Notes: a model not told the origin generated them from the letters alone. A DNA stretch of 64,000 nt from Streptomyces sp. NRRL F-525 (GCF_000716605.1 NZ_JNXE01000021.1:62001-126000); one strand, 5' to 3'. Positions 51,765-60,518 are shown, counted from the stretch's first letter. Made by a program: numbers and translations.

Positions 51765-53042
51765 TCAGTCGAAGATGGCGCAGTTGACCGCGTCCATCAC
51801 GGCCGCGCCGGTCTGGTGCGCCTGTTTGGTGAGAGTGGACGTGGCGAAGAAGAAGGCGGCGGTTCGTTGGCCGGTGGAGTCGGTGACGTTGTAGGTCGCG
51901 TAGCCCGGGACGATGCCGACGTGGTCCCAGACCGTGCCGCAGTCGGTCTTCGCCGTTTCGATGCCCAGCCCGTAGCCGAGTTCGTCCGGGTCTCCCGGCC
52001 CGTTCTCCGGCACGGTGGTGCGCATCTCTGTCAGTTGGGCGGCGGGCAGCAGGCGGCCGGACATCAGCGCGCCGTAGAAACGGGACCAGTCACCGGCGGT
52101 GGACACGATCGCGGCATCCGCTCCGTCGGCCGTGACGTAGTCGCCGGTGACGTCCACGTGGTCGTCATGCTGCGGTCCGGCGTAGTTCCTGAACTCGTCG
52201 GGGACGTCCGGTGGCATGTGGGCGGCGTCGGGTTCGTAGCCGTGAGCGTGCCGGTCGTGCCAGGCGGAGCCGGTGGCGTAGAAGGTGTGCCGGAGCCCCA
52301 GGGGTCCGGTGATCCGGTCGCGGACCAGTGCCGCCAGGTTCTTGCCGGTGGCCTTCTCCAGGACAGCGCCGATCGCGATGTAGTTGGTGTTGCTGTACGA
52401 CCATGCGGTGCCGGGCTCGAACAGCGCCGGGTGTCTGCTCACCAGGCTCAGGATTTCCGTCGACGTCCATACGTGGGAGTCCCGCCCGGTGAGGGCCGGT
52501 GCGAGGGCAGGGTCGTCGGTGTAGTCGAACAGCCCACTGGTGTGGTTGAGCAGCATGCGCAGGGTGATCGCTCTGCCGTTGCGCACCTGGCCGGGCAGCC
52601 ACTTGTCGACCGGGTCGGTGAGGGCGAGTCTGTGCTCAGCGACCAGTTGCAGGAGGAGGGTGGCCATCACGGTCTTGGTGTTGGACGCTTCTCGCACCTC
52701 GTCGTCCGCCGTGAGCCGATGGTCCTTCTTCGTCCAGGCGGCCTGCTCGGAGATCTTGATGGGCCTGCCGTGACCGTCGTCCACCCGCACGGTCACCCCG
52801 GGCACTCCTTCTTCCACCAGCTTCCGCGCCAACTCCCGCAGATGAGCGCGAGTCTCCACAGTGCTGTCCTGCCGGACCGCCGAGAGCGTCCGCTGGCCGA
52901 CGGCCGCACTCTCGCGGACCGTGTTGGCACTCGACGGGGTCGCAGCGAGGGGCAAGAGGAGGGCCGCGGACACCGCGACTGTTGCTACTGCGCGAAACCC
53001 CGTCAGTTGCGGGCGCTGTCGAACACGCACCTTCACACGCAC
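51765..53042 (-). CDS. Secreted serine hydrolase, beta-lactamase/DD-peptidase family
   Basis: 425 residues. A basic start and hydrophobic stretch (TVAVSAALLLPLAATPSSA) form a Sec signal peptide. Catalytic triad motifs of the S12/R61 group: SxxK in REASNTKTVMA, YxN in TAWSYSNTNYIA and HxG in WDHVGIVPGY. Family members are D-Ala-D-Ala carboxypeptidases, esterases or beta-lactamases outside the membrane. GTG 53042 is used because AAGGAG lies 6 bases upstream. Surrounded by pseudogenes but itself intact. Confidence 0.87.
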   Translation of the reverse strand: MRVKVRVRQRPQLTGFRAVATVAVSAALLLPLAATPSSANTVRESAAVGQRTLSAVRQDSTVETRAHLRELARKLVEEGVPGVTVRVDDGHGRPIKISEQAAWTKKDHRLTADDEVREASNTKTVMATLLLQLVAEHRLALTDPVDKWLPGQVRNGRAITLRMLLNHTSGLFDYTDDPALAPALTGRDSHVWTSTEILSLVSRHPALFEPGTAWSYSNTNYIAIGAVLEKATGKNLAALVRDRITGPLGLRHTFYATGSAWHDRHAHGYEPDAAHMPPDVPDEFRNYAGPQHDDHVDVTGDYVTADGADAAIVSTAGDWSRFYGALMSGRLLPAAQLTEMRTTVPENGPGDPDELGYGLGIETAKTDCGTVWDHVGIVPGYATYNVTDSTGQRTAAFFFATSTLTKQAHQTGAAVMDAVNCAIFD

Positions 53043-53239
53043 TTCATGCTCCTTCGAGAATCCGGGAAGGCCGTCGGGCACTTCGGGGGACAGCGAGGAG
53101 AACACGGGACTCCGCCCGGCGAGTTGCCGCCCGGCCCTGGGGCGAAGCCGGCTGCGGCGGGCGTTGCACAGCCCTGGCGAATCCCTCGGAGGATAGCCGA
53201 AGGCGGGGTGAAAGAGATGAGTATCTGTCAGATGCCGGG

Positions 53240-53370
53240 GTGCGGGGTCGTGTGCCCCGTCGGTAGAGGGTTCGGGCCGGGTGGCACAGGTAGCGGACGG
53301 TGACGAATACCCAGGCCAGGGCGATGAAGAACTCGATCTGGGCTTTCCGTCGTTCGGTGCTGTGTCGGAG
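53240..53370 (-). mobile_element. IS5-type transposase C-terminal remnant
   Basis: The leftward segment HSTERRKAQIEFFIALAWVF followed by VTVRYLCHPARTLYRRGTRP resembles the tail of Streptomyces IS5-family transposases (YERR...ITVRSLIRRAWTxxRWDxRP) from memory of the family. No intact ends or repeats were found. The rest of 53043-53441 holds no other recognisable gene. Confidence 0.4.
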
Positions 53371-53441
53371 TTCGCCGGAGTCTGCGTCGCAGTGATTGGC
53401 TGTAGTCTCGCGGGCCATCGATTCTCAGTAGCCTGCCCGGC

Positions 53442-53927
53442 ATGACGATGCTGGGCAATTTCACGGCTCGCCTCGATCGGGTCGAGGCCGAGTTCGCACT
53501 GCGCCGCCTGGCCCACGACTACTGCGTGGGTGCCGATCATCGAGACCGTGTCCGCTGGGAGGCGATCTGGGCACCGGACGCTGTGTGGGAAACCGGCCCT
53601 GACCGGATATTCATCGGATTCGACGCTATCTGCGCCGCCGTGGAGCAGCAGTGGCGGACCTTCCCGGTCATGCAACATGCCACCGCCAACCACACAGTGG
53701 ACATCGACGGTGACAGCGCGACGGGGCGATCGGATGTCGTGGTCATGGCCCAGCTTCCCGACCACCGGTGGAGTCTTGGAGGAGGCACCTACGAAGACGA
53801 ATACCGCCGCGAGGAAGGGATTTGGCGCATCGCACGGCGCCGGGTGACACATCCCTTCGATCTTGCACCCCTGCCGCCAAGTGACGGACCGAGTCACGTC
53901 GTCGGTCTTGATGAGCCCCACACGTAG
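53442..53927 (+). CDS. SnoaL-like/NTF2-fold protein
   Basis: 161 residues. The opening EAEFALRRLAHDYCVGADHR with RWEAIWAPDAVWE and the central TANHTVDIDGDSATGRS strand, then GGTYEDEYRREEGIWRIARR, are typical of SnoaL_4/LinA-like proteins. The His/Asp in this position (HDYCVGADHRD) often form the catalytic pair of dehydratases or dehydrochlorinases. Start is ATG 53442 or 53448; no strong ribosome binding site is seen. Stands alone beside IS remnants. Confidence 0.78.
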   Translation: MTMLGNFTARLDRVEAEFALRRLAHDYCVGADHRDRVRWEAIWAPDAVWETGPDRIFIGFDAICAAVEQQWRTFPVMQHATANHTVDIDGDSATGRSDVVVMAQLPDHRWSLGGGTYEDEYRREEGIWRIARRRVTHPFDLAPLPPSDGPSHVVGLDEPHT

Positions 53928-54117
53928 AAGCCGTCTGCCGGCGGCATGCCGGTCGAGCACGTAGCTGACGCGCTCCCATGCCGGGCGCCCCTGAACCTCC
54001 ATGTCGGGGCGTCCGCCAGCACACGGGTGACGCGGTGCAGGCACGGTTCCCGATCACGGAGTTCTTACGTTTCATGATCTTTCGGGGTGTCCGTGCCTGC
54101 TGTTCCAGCATGCCTGC

Positions 54118-54325
54118 TCAAAGCCGGTTCGCGACCAGTTCCTGGCGCTTCTTCCTGACCGCGAGGACCGCCATCCGCTGGCTGTCACCACCCACGGATT
54201 GCGGACGAGGTCGTCTTTGACCGCCTGGTGCAGCGCTGCTGCGCGCTGCACATCGGCGAGCCGAGACCGGGCGGACGCGTCCTCGGCCACTACCACCACC
54301 GCATGAACACAGCCCCCGCCCCCTG
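54118..54325 (+). mobile_element. IS5-type transposase N-terminal remnant
   Basis: KPVRDQFLALLPDREDRHPL continues after a one-base loss as CHHPRIADEVVFDRLVQRCC, the N-terminal helix-turn-helix segment of the IS5-type transposases (HPLGCHRxRIxDRxVFDKLVQ). It ends at TGA 54323. The remainder of 53928-54465 has no other recognisable gene. Confidence 0.5.
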
Positions 54326-54465
54326 AACGAGCCCAACACCCCGGCGACGTGGCCGATGCGGCGCCGGCAGCCTCGGTTCTCCCTCCCGGGAATCGGTATG
54401 ACCGCGACCTCGTGTCGCGTTGCCGAGCCGGATCACCACCGGCCCGTCTCCGAGCCTCCGTGATG

Positions 54466-55317
54466 TCAGCCGTGGTGGGTGCCCAGCGTCCCCCGGAGGT
54501 TTCGGGTGAGCAGTTCGACGGACTGGGGGACGCCGACCGCGTCGTCCCCTCCGGCCGGGAGCCGTCCGTCCGTCGCCTTGAGGTCGGTCAGAGCCTTGTC
54601 CATCGCCTCGTGCGCGGCGAAGAGACAGGGGGTGCTGTAGATCGCCACGTCCACACCGAGTTCCGCCAACTCGCTCAGTGACAACCTGGGGGAGCGGCCG
54701 CCGGCGATCTGGTTGAACAGCAGGGGCTTGTCGCCGATGGTGTCGCGGATCCGGCGGATCGCCTCGATGTCACGCACGCCGTCCACCAGCACGACATCGG
54801 CGTCGGTGGCGGCGAGTGCTTTGGCGCGCGTGAGGATCTCGGCGTCGTCGGTGGCGTCGGTCCGTGCGACCACTGTCAGCTCGGTCCTCGAGTCCAGCAC
54901 CCGTTCGAGTTTGTCGACGTACTCGTCGAGCGGCAGGAGCTGCTTTCCCGCCACGTGGCCGCACCGGCGGGGGCGCTTCTGGTCCTCCAGGATCACCCCC
55001 GAGGCACCGGCCTGTTCCAGACGTCGTACGACGTGACAGGCCACCTCCGGGTCGCCGTAGCCGTCGTCGATGTCCACCAGCAGGTGGTGTCGGGGGAAGG
55101 CCCAGCGGAGCCGTTCCGTGAAGGCCACGATGTCCGGCCATGCGATGAAGCCGATGTCCGGCAGACCGTAGTGGGACGCCGCGAACCCGAATCCCGAGAC
55201 GAAAAAGCCGGCATAGTGCTGGGCCGCGATCGATGCCGAGTACATGTCGTACACGCCGATCAAAGGTGTGGTGCGGGCGGTGGCGATCGCGCTGCGCAGT
55301 GCGCTGCCGTGCGGCAT
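54466..55317 (-). CDS. Isocitrate lyase/PEP mutase superfamily enzyme
   Basis: 283 residues, TIM barrel. Mg/substrate motifs LLVDIDDGYGDP, GVILEDQKRPRRCGH with the ICL/methylisocitrate-lyase-type catalytic (R/K)RCGH loop, TVVARTDA and NQIAGGRSPRLSL. The KRCGH-type Cys points to C-C lyase activity (2-methylisocitrate, dimethylmalate or oxaloacetate type) rather than PEP phosphonomutase. It is a single gene; upstream (55318-55535) is a 218-base region with a CGATCGATATC palindrome-like stretch. Confidence 0.83.
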   Translation of the reverse strand: MPHGSALRSAIATARTTPLIGVYDMYSASIAAQHYAGFFVSGFGFAASHYGLPDIGFIAWPDIVAFTERLRWAFPRHHLLVDIDDGYGDPEVACHVVRRLEQAGASGVILEDQKRPRRCGHVAGKQLLPLDEYVDKLERVLDSRTELTVVARTDATDDAEILTRAKALAATDADVVLVDGVRDIEAIRRIRDTIGDKPLLFNQIAGGRSPRLSLSELAELGVDVAIYSTPCLFAAHEAMDKALTDLKATDGRLPAGGDDAVGVPQSVELLTRNLRGTLGTHHG

Positions 55318-55535
55318 TGAACAAGTCCCCTTGTTTCTGGCCAGGTTGGTGGTGTGCGCTCGGATAACGATCGATATCTTTTGGGAGTTACGCGGGTGTC
55401 TCTTCCGAGGATTTCGGTAGGTGCCTGGACCGCCGTCGTCGACGGGCCCAGGCCGCGGCCCGCGATACGTCCGCAGCGACCGAGCCCGTTACCAGAATGA
55501 TCCCCTTCCCGTACGTTCGATCCCGCCCACGCGGG

Positions 55536-55964
55536 TCACGCTGCTGGGGAATCCCGCTCAGGTGTCTGGAGATCGCGGAGGAACCACGGCCAGGCGTCTT
55601 TGAGGTAGAGGCCGAAGGGTATCCACCAGATCAGGTCGTTGGTCGATACGAGGACGACCGAGTCCACCGGCCACTTTCCCGTGACGATCAGCCAGAGCAG
55701 GCCGACGGGGCCGAGGATCTTGCCGGTCATCCCGACCGCCGCGATGAGCCAGCCGCGGGCCGGAACGCGGGCCACCTCCAGATACAGGATTCCGTACAGT
55801 CCCAGGACCATGCCCAGCGTCGCGAAGATCTGCGGGGTGTTCGATGCGGCCATGCCGGTCAGGTGGAAAAACCACTGAGGGTTGTACACGGCGTAGCAGC
55901 CCCATGCGATGTTGTATATCCCCGCCGCGACGAAGGTCGTCCGGTGCAGCCGTACGGACTTCAC
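55536..55964 (-). CDS. Small polytopic membrane protein
   Basis: 142 residues with about four hydrophobic segments (FVAAGIYNIAWGCYAVY, IFATLGMVLGLYGILYLEV, GPVGLLWLIVTGKWPV, TNDLIWWIPFGLYL). No known function is recognised. GTG 55964 overlaps the stop of the upstream membrane protein gene (GTGA), so the two are translationally coupled and may form one membrane complex. Confidence 0.75.
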   Translation of the reverse strand: MKSVRLHRTTFVAAGIYNIAWGCYAVYNPQWFFHLTGMAASNTPQIFATLGMVLGLYGILYLEVARVPARGWLIAAVGMTGKILGPVGLLWLIVTGKWPVDSVVLVSTNDLIWWIPFGLYLKDAWPWFLRDLQTPERDSPAA

Positions 55965-56557
55965 TCGGCGGCCCCGCTCTGCGGCGGCCCGGGCCGGCGT
56001 GCGCCGACCCCGGGCGCCTGCCACGGCCAGCGCGCCAGCGGGCGCGGAAATCCGATGATGGCGTACGCGTCGCGTGTCACGGAGGCGAAGGTACCCACAG
56101 CGAGTGCCGACAGGCCCAGTCGCAACCACAACGGCACCGGGGCCAAGTCGATGGCCAGCCTGCTGGGCAGGTGCCGCCAGTGCAGGATCACCGGGATGAG
56201 ATGGGCCAGCATCGTTCCGTAGACGATCGCCATGATCGTGTGGGTGACGCGCTCGCCGGGCAGTAGTCCGCCCATCGGTTTGCGCACCTGGTCCTTGATG
56301 ATGAAGTCGGCCAGGGCGATCGAGATCTCGCAGAGGAGCAGCGCGGCGAGGACGATCGCCCATGCGTCCCGCCACGCGATCCACGGCAGGGTGCCGAACA
56401 CCGCGACGTAGATGAAGCTGCGTCCCGCGTGCAGTTTCAGTTCCGGTTGCAGGCCGGGCAGGTGCGTCGGCGGTCGGCCGCGGATCTCGTGAAAGCAGAC
56501 GGCGTCGAAGCCGCCCAGCAGGCCCAGTACAGCCAGCAGCCACAGAGCGTCAGCCAT
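55961..56557 (-). CDS. Polytopic membrane protein
   Basis: 198 residues with about five to six hydrophobic segments and conserved-looking polar residues inside or next to them: FDAVCFHEIRGRPP, ELKLHAGRSFIYV, ISIALADFIIKDQVRKP, GGLLPGERVTHTIMAIVYG, LIPVILHWRHLP. The His pattern could suggest a heme, metal or lipid substrate, but no family is recognised. First gene of a two-gene leftward operon with the small membrane protein downstream. Confidence 0.75.
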   Translation of the reverse strand: MADALWLLAVLGLLGGFDAVCFHEIRGRPPTHLPGLQPELKLHAGRSFIYVAVFGTLPWIAWRDAWAIVLAALLLCEISIALADFIIKDQVRKPMGGLLPGERVTHTIMAIVYGTMLAHLIPVILHWRHLPSRLAIDLAPVPLWLRLGLSALAVGTFASVTRDAYAIIGFPRPLARWPWQAPGVGARRPGPPQSGAAE

Positions 56558-56739
56558 CGATGTACTCCTCGATATAGCCGGTGTAGGAAAGCAGCAGGCC
56601 CGTCAACGCCACTGCCCCGGGCGCACCCTCCGCTGCCCCCGCTGACGCTCGGCGGGGCCGCTCCCGCGAGGAGGGCATTCCTCAAGAGAAGTAAGCCGTG
56701 CTGTGGATCCCGGTTTCGAGGTGTGGCGCCAGCACCTGC

Positions 56740-56765
56740 TGCTACCACCCTGCTACCATTCGCGT
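56740..56765 (+). promoter_or_regulatory. Direct repeats over the toxin-antitoxin promoter
   Basis: TGCTACCA occurs at 56740-56747 and 56751-56758, 11 bases (one turn) apart, and the second copy overlaps TACCAT, a possible -10 box, 8 bases before the GTG start. The arrangement fits autoregulation by the antitoxin with leaderless translation. Confidence 0.5.
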
Positions 56766-57023
56766 GTGACTTCCGAGAAGAAGCAGACGCAGGTCAGGCT
56801 GGATGGGAACGTGCTGGAGGCCGGCAAGGCAGCCGCGCGCGCCCGCCGCCTGGACTTCAACAAGTACGTGGAGCGGCTCATCGTCGAGGACACTACCGGC
56901 GCCCGCGCTGCCGGTATGACGGCTGCCCAACGGCTCATTGATGAGCACGGTGGCTTCCTCGATGATCTGGAAGAGCAGTTCGACGCGCCGTACGCCGATC
57001 CGCAGTCGGGCGCTGCCGCGTGA
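56766..57023 (+). CDS. Antitoxin-like protein
   Basis: 85 residues. VTSEKKQTQVRLDGNVLEAG with AAARARRLDFNKYVERLIVE is a ribbon-helix-helix-like DNA-binding N-terminus of small actinobacterial antitoxins; the C-terminal acidic tail (GGFLDDLEEQFDAPYADP) would wrap the toxin. GTG 56766 has no ribosome binding site and lies next to the promoter, so it is probably leaderless. The stop overlaps the toxin GTG (GTGA). Confidence 0.72.
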   Translation: MTSEKKQTQVRLDGNVLEAGKAAARARRLDFNKYVERLIVEDTTGARAAGMTAAQRLIDEHGGFLDDLEEQFDAPYADPQSGAAA

Positions 57024-57391
57024 TCCTGCACGTCGACGAATCCTGGATCCTCGAAGTGGCGGAACGGACCGGGCACCGTGACCCTGCCCCTGACGACTAC
57101 GGCGTGCCCATCGCCGCCGTTGCCCGCCACCACGGGGAACTCCTCGACACCCCCGTCTACGACGGCCCTTACGCCCGCGCCGCCGCCCTGGTACACACCC
57201 TGGGCCGCTGCCGCTGGCTGGAGCGCTCCAACCTGACAGTCGCCTGCGCCGTCGCCGTCATGTACCTCGAAGCCAGCAACATCCCCGTCAACCCCACCCG
57301 CGAGCAACTCACCGCGCTCGCCCATGAGTTGAACAACCCGCGCTGTACCGCCGACCGGATCGCCTCCTTCCTGCGTACCTGGAAACCCTGA
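57020..57391 (+). CDS. Fic/Doc-like toxin component with degenerate motif
   Basis: 123 residues, helical, Doc-sized. VYDGPYARAAALVHTLGRC, then WLERSNLTVACAVAVMYLEA and SNIPVNPTREQLTAL match the Doc-like toxin layout. The Fic motif HxFxDGNKR falls at RCRWLERSNLT: the His, Gly and Lys/Arg are replaced, so AMPylation or kinase activity is unlikely in the usual form. Coupled by GTGA to the antitoxin. Function as a toxin is inferred from gene pairing. Confidence 0.65.
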   Translation: MILHVDESWILEVAERTGHRDPAPDDYGVPIAAVARHHGELLDTPVYDGPYARAAALVHTLGRCRWLERSNLTVACAVAVMYLEASNIPVNPTREQLTALAHELNNPRCTADRIASFLRTWKP

Positions 57392-57671
57392 GATCCGGAC
57401 GGGCCGGTGGCCGCCTCCGACTTTGCCGGTCCGTACGGCGGTAGGGACGATTCCGGCTTCGCACCATTGCCGCAGCAGCTGCATCGCCGAACCGGGCTCG
57501 CCGGTGGGCGCCGACGACGGACGGCTCGGGGAAGTGCGGTTGGCCCAGGCCGAGTTCAGCGGGGGTGAGCGTGCAGGACTGGCCGGTGGCCTCGGTCTCG
57601 GCCAGCAGACGAGCCGCCCGGGCCCGGGCGTCGCCGACGGCCTGGGCGATCCGATCCGCGACCGCAGACAT
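57392..57671 (-). pseudogene. Hypothetical protein fragment
   Basis: From ATG 57671 leftwards the frame opens MSAVADRIAQAVGDARARAA, then LLAETEATGQSCTLTPAELG with strong G/C third positions. It holds up to about residue 75 (FGDAAAAAMVRSRN), after which composition becomes non-coding. It is opposed to the gene starting at 57670, whose ATG overlaps this one. No family recognised; likely a cut-off gene. Confidence 0.4.
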
Positions 57672-58032
57672 GGCCGGAAAGCGCCTCTACCGTGCCGCCA
57701 ACCGGTGGAACAACCGCCAGCAGACCTGCATCGTCGGCGTCGGCTTCGCGTACGCCGGGTCCCGCTGCCGGTACCGCTACGGTATGCGCGTATGCACCGG
57801 CGGCTACGGTCTCCACGCCCGCGGCGGAGCCACGCTCGGTACGACGTACTTCACCTGGAACAACAGCACCTTCACCTCCAGAGTCCGGATCCGGCACGAA
57901 AACCCCCACAAAAGGCAATGGATGAAGTACGGATGGCGCTTCGCCTACATGTACCTCAGAGCTGGCGGCAACCCATGCCACAACAAGTGGGAGCCTCGCG
58001 CGAACTGGACGGACGGCGGCCAGCCATGCTGA
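57670..58032 (+). CDS. Cys/Tyr/Trp-rich extracellular-type protein, probably 5'-truncated
   Basis: 120 residues. Aromatic- and Cys-rich (NRWNNRQQTCIVGVGFAYAG, CRYRYGMRVCTGGYG, KYGWRFAYMYLRAGGNPCHN, six Cys), as in secreted, disulphide-stabilised proteins, yet there is no signal peptide. The first bases coincide with the start codon of an opposite-strand fragment, which suggests that the N-terminus was lost at a junction. Followed by a coupled gene (ATGCTGA overlap). Confidence 0.55.
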   Translation: MAGKRLYRAANRWNNRQQTCIVGVGFAYAGSRCRYRYGMRVCTGGYGLHARGGATLGTTYFTWNNSTFTSRVRIRHENPHKRQWMKYGWRFAYMYLRAGGNPCHNKWEPRANWTDGGQPC

Positions 58033-58507
58033 GCCAACTCCGGAGAGTACCCGTGTGGCCCTTCGCGGTGGGGGGCTCGGTACTCGTACTCGCTGTCCTC
58101 GCGGCCGTGGGCACATGGGTGTACGGTCCGACCCGACCACGACCATCCTGGCCGGGATCCGGATCGACGACTCCCGCATCTCGGTCAAGATGCCTACCTG
58201 CCAAACGGACACGGTGGGAACAGTCGAGGTGTACAACAGCGATTCCGCGAAACTGCTGTGGCGGGCAAGCGGCCCGAAGACCCCTGCGGGGAAACGAGGT
58301 TCGGTCACTTTGTGGAAGCCAGACGATTTCCACAAGGCGAGTCCAAGAACCCAGCCGACGAACTTGCCGGCGAACCTCGACGTCTCCGTCATCTTCGCCG
58401 GGGTCGAAGAAGGCACCGGAAATGTGTTCAACGTCCCCAAGGCCAAGGCGGCACATATACCCGATGGGCAGTACTGGACCCGCAACGGTGCCAGAACCGC
58501 CACATAG
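58026..58507 (+). pseudogene. Membrane-anchored secreted protein, frameshifted
   Basis: ATG 58026 opens MLSQLRRVPVWPFAVGGSVL and VLAVLAAVGTWVYGP, a signal anchor. At about 58130 the frame breaks; the next frame continues DPTTTILAGIRIDDSRISVK, TVEVYNSDSAKLLWR, LPANLDVSVIFAGVEEGTGN and ends at 58507. A one-base loss in the GGTCCG run explains it. It starts within the stop of the upstream gene. Function unknown. Confidence 0.6.
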
Positions 58508-59169
58508 ATCGACGCACAACTCAAATGCAACAGCGACGAGTGAAGGGAAACTGACAGACAATGCCTGATGAGCGAGGCGCACCCCCTGTCGGTCGCGGCT
58601 GACTTTCGAGATGGTGGATCCCCGAGGAATTGACATCGCGATGGGACGGCTCTCTGTTGACACTCAGTGAGACACCGTGCGAAGTCGCAGGTCACAAGCG
58701 CGCCGTAAGACATGGACGATGAGTTTCTACAAACTTGGCCGCGACATGGGCCGAGGGTATGTCGGCCGCCTGCGTCGCCGTCGCCTTCTTCGGAGCCTCC
58801 GCAGTTCCCAGGGGCGGGGCCGCCACCGAACTCGTCATGCTCAGGAGGGTGATGGTCATCGTGAGAGCTGCGCTGCCCGCCGTCTATCGACCGATCCCCT
58901 TGCGCTGCGGCCGCCCGCGCCGTCGCGGCGCGGGTTTGTGAACCGCCATCATTCTGACCTCTTCGATGACTCGCCACGTCGAGTGCGTCGCGATCCTTGA
59001 ACCGGTGGCCATGGTGACGGTGGGATCTCGCGGATCCGCCGCAACCGGCGACTGCGTGTGCCTTCCTTGCTCCAGCAACGGGCTGTGCCCGGATGCGTCG
59101 AGGATGGCGGGGCGGGATGGCCCGCACCGCCCGACACGCGTCCCATCCATAGGTGGCGCCAGGTAACGA
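58508..59169. other. Stretch without supported genes
   Basis: Short overlapping frames on both strands lack recognisable domains and consistent codon bias. A possible remnant around 58740-58870 (MAATWAEGMSAACVAVAFFG) is too weak to call. Confidence 0.5.
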
Positions 59170-59204
59170 CTACAATTTTGTAGACGGTCTGCTGAACGGC
59201 AGAC
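59170..59204. promoter_or_regulatory. BlaI-type operator and hairpin upstream of BlaI
   Basis: CTACAATTTTGTAG (59170-59183) has the TACA-NNNN-TGTA palindrome of BlaI/MecI operators. It is followed by GTCTGC (59187-59192) and GCAGAC (59199-59204), a 6-bp inverted repeat. The BlaI start is 26 bases further on. Autoregulation is likely. Confidence 0.65.
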
Positions 59205-59229
59205 GTTGACGGAGGTGAGGTTGGTCCCC

Positions 59230-59592
59230 ATGACCGACGAGAGGCGGCCGGCCGGTGAGCTCGAAGCCGCCGTCATGGCTGTGCTGTTGACCGCCGGTGC
59301 CCCGCTCACGCCGGGGCGGGTGCAGACCGGGCTCGGCTTCGGACTGGCCCGCACGACGGTGACGACGATATTGACCCGGCTGCATGAGAAAGGCGTCGTC
59401 AGCCGTGAACGGCAGGGCCGGGGATACGCCTACTCTCCCGTGCAGGACGCTCCCGGTCTGACCGCGCGGCGCATGCACACCGTTCTCGACCGGGACGCCG
59501 ACCGGGAGACGGTCCTGGCCCGATTCGTCGCCCAGCTCAACCCCGGCGACGAGGAGTTCCTGCGCCGGCTTCTGGAGGGTGACGAGCGATGA
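59230..59592 (+). CDS. BlaI/MecI/CopY-family transcriptional repressor
   Basis: 120 residues. Winged helix: GELEAAVMAVLLTAGAPLTP, GLARTTVTTILTRLHEKGVV, RERQGRGYAYSPV. The C-terminal dimerisation helix region (VLARFVAQLNPGDEEFLRRL) is present. ATG 59230 is preferred; GGAGGTGAGG lies about 10 bases upstream. Coupled to the M56 peptidase (ATGA overlap). Cleavage or release by a partner induces target genes in known systems. Confidence 0.88.
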   Translation: MTDERRPAGELEAAVMAVLLTAGAPLTPGRVQTGLGFGLARTTVTTILTRLHEKGVVSRERQGRGYAYSPVQDAPGLTARRMHTVLDRDADRETVLARFVAQLNPGDEEFLRRLLEGDER

Positions 59593-60518
59593 CGGCTCTG
59601 CTGCTCGTACCGTTGGTGCTGCCCTTCCTCGCGCCGATACTGGCCCGCCGAACCTTCGACCGTCTGGCCCCCGCCACCGCGCTGTGGGTCCTCACCGCCT
59701 CGGCCTTGGCGCTGGCGGCAACCTGCGTCGCCGCTCTCGGGGCCCTGGTTCTGACGGGACTGCTTAAGTTCCCCGCTTTCGCCGCCCTCGGTGAACTCGT
59801 TCACCCCCTGCGCACCCCCTCGGACTACCTCGTCCTTCCCGCCGCCGCGGCGGCCACCGGGGTGCTCACCCTCGGCGCATGGACCCTTGTGCGCTCGGCC
59901 TTCCTTCAGACTCGTGCCTTCCGTACCGCTCGAACGCAGGCCGACCGCCGCCCTGCCGCCGGCGACCTGTGCGTCGTCGATTCGCCACATCCGGACGCGT
60001 ACGCGTTGCCCGGGCGACCCCACCGGATCGTCGTCACCACCGCGATGCTGCGCAGCCTGGGACCCGCCGAGCGCGAAGCCCTCTTCGCCCATGAACGCGC
60101 CCACAACCGGGCCGGCCACCACTACTTCCTGGCCGCCGCCGAACTCTCCGCCCACTGTCACCCCGCGCTGCGCGCCGTCCGCGACACCATTCGGCTCGCC
60201 GCCGAGCGGGACGCCGACGAGGCCGCGGCCGGCGCCATCGGCGACCGGCGCCTGATCGCCACGGCCATCGCCCGCGCCGCTCTGGCCAGCCACGCCGCGC
60301 AGTCCGCCCGCCCGGACTTCGCGCCTGCGGCGACGACCGGCCCGGTTCCGCAACGCGTCACCGCACTCCTCGAATCCTCCGAGGGGCGCTCGCGCCCCAC
60401 ACGCTGGACCGCGTTCCTCCTCGTGGCCTGCACGGTCCTGTCCGTCGCTGCCGGAACAACCGGCGTAGTCGCCTTTCATCACCAGGTGGAGATAGCCCAG
60501 GGCGAGGAGGGCCCATGA
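59589..60518 (+). CDS. M56-family (BlaR1-like) membrane metallopeptidase
   Basis: 309 residues with membrane segments at about residues 3-20, 30-58, 80-105 and 280-300. The zinc motif HERAH (LFAHERAHNRAGHHYF) and the downstream AERDADEAA Glu are those of BlaR1/MecR1 metallopeptidases. The extracellular beta-lactam sensor domain of BlaR1 is missing, as in most actinobacterial relatives. It likely cleaves the BlaI-type repressor in response to an unknown signal. After it, 60519-60859 holds no confident gene. Confidence 0.86.
   Translation: MTALLLVPLVLPFLAPILARRTFDRLAPATALWVLTASALALAATCVAALGALVLTGLLKFPAFAALGELVHPLRTPSDYLVLPAAAAATGVLTLGAWTLVRSAFLQTRAFRTARTQADRRPAAGDLCVVDSPHPDAYALPGRPHRIVVTTAMLRSLGPAEREALFAHERAHNRAGHHYFLAAAELSAHCHPALRAVRDTIRLAAERDADEAAAGAIGDRRLIATAIARAALASHAAQSARPDFAPAATTGPVPQRVTALLESSEGRSRPTRWTAFLLVACTVLSVAAGTTGVVAFHHQVEIAQGEEGP

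Noticed and set aside
58735..58941. Rightward frame starting MAATWAEG
   Set aside because: Short, no domain and no start signal; codon bias weak.
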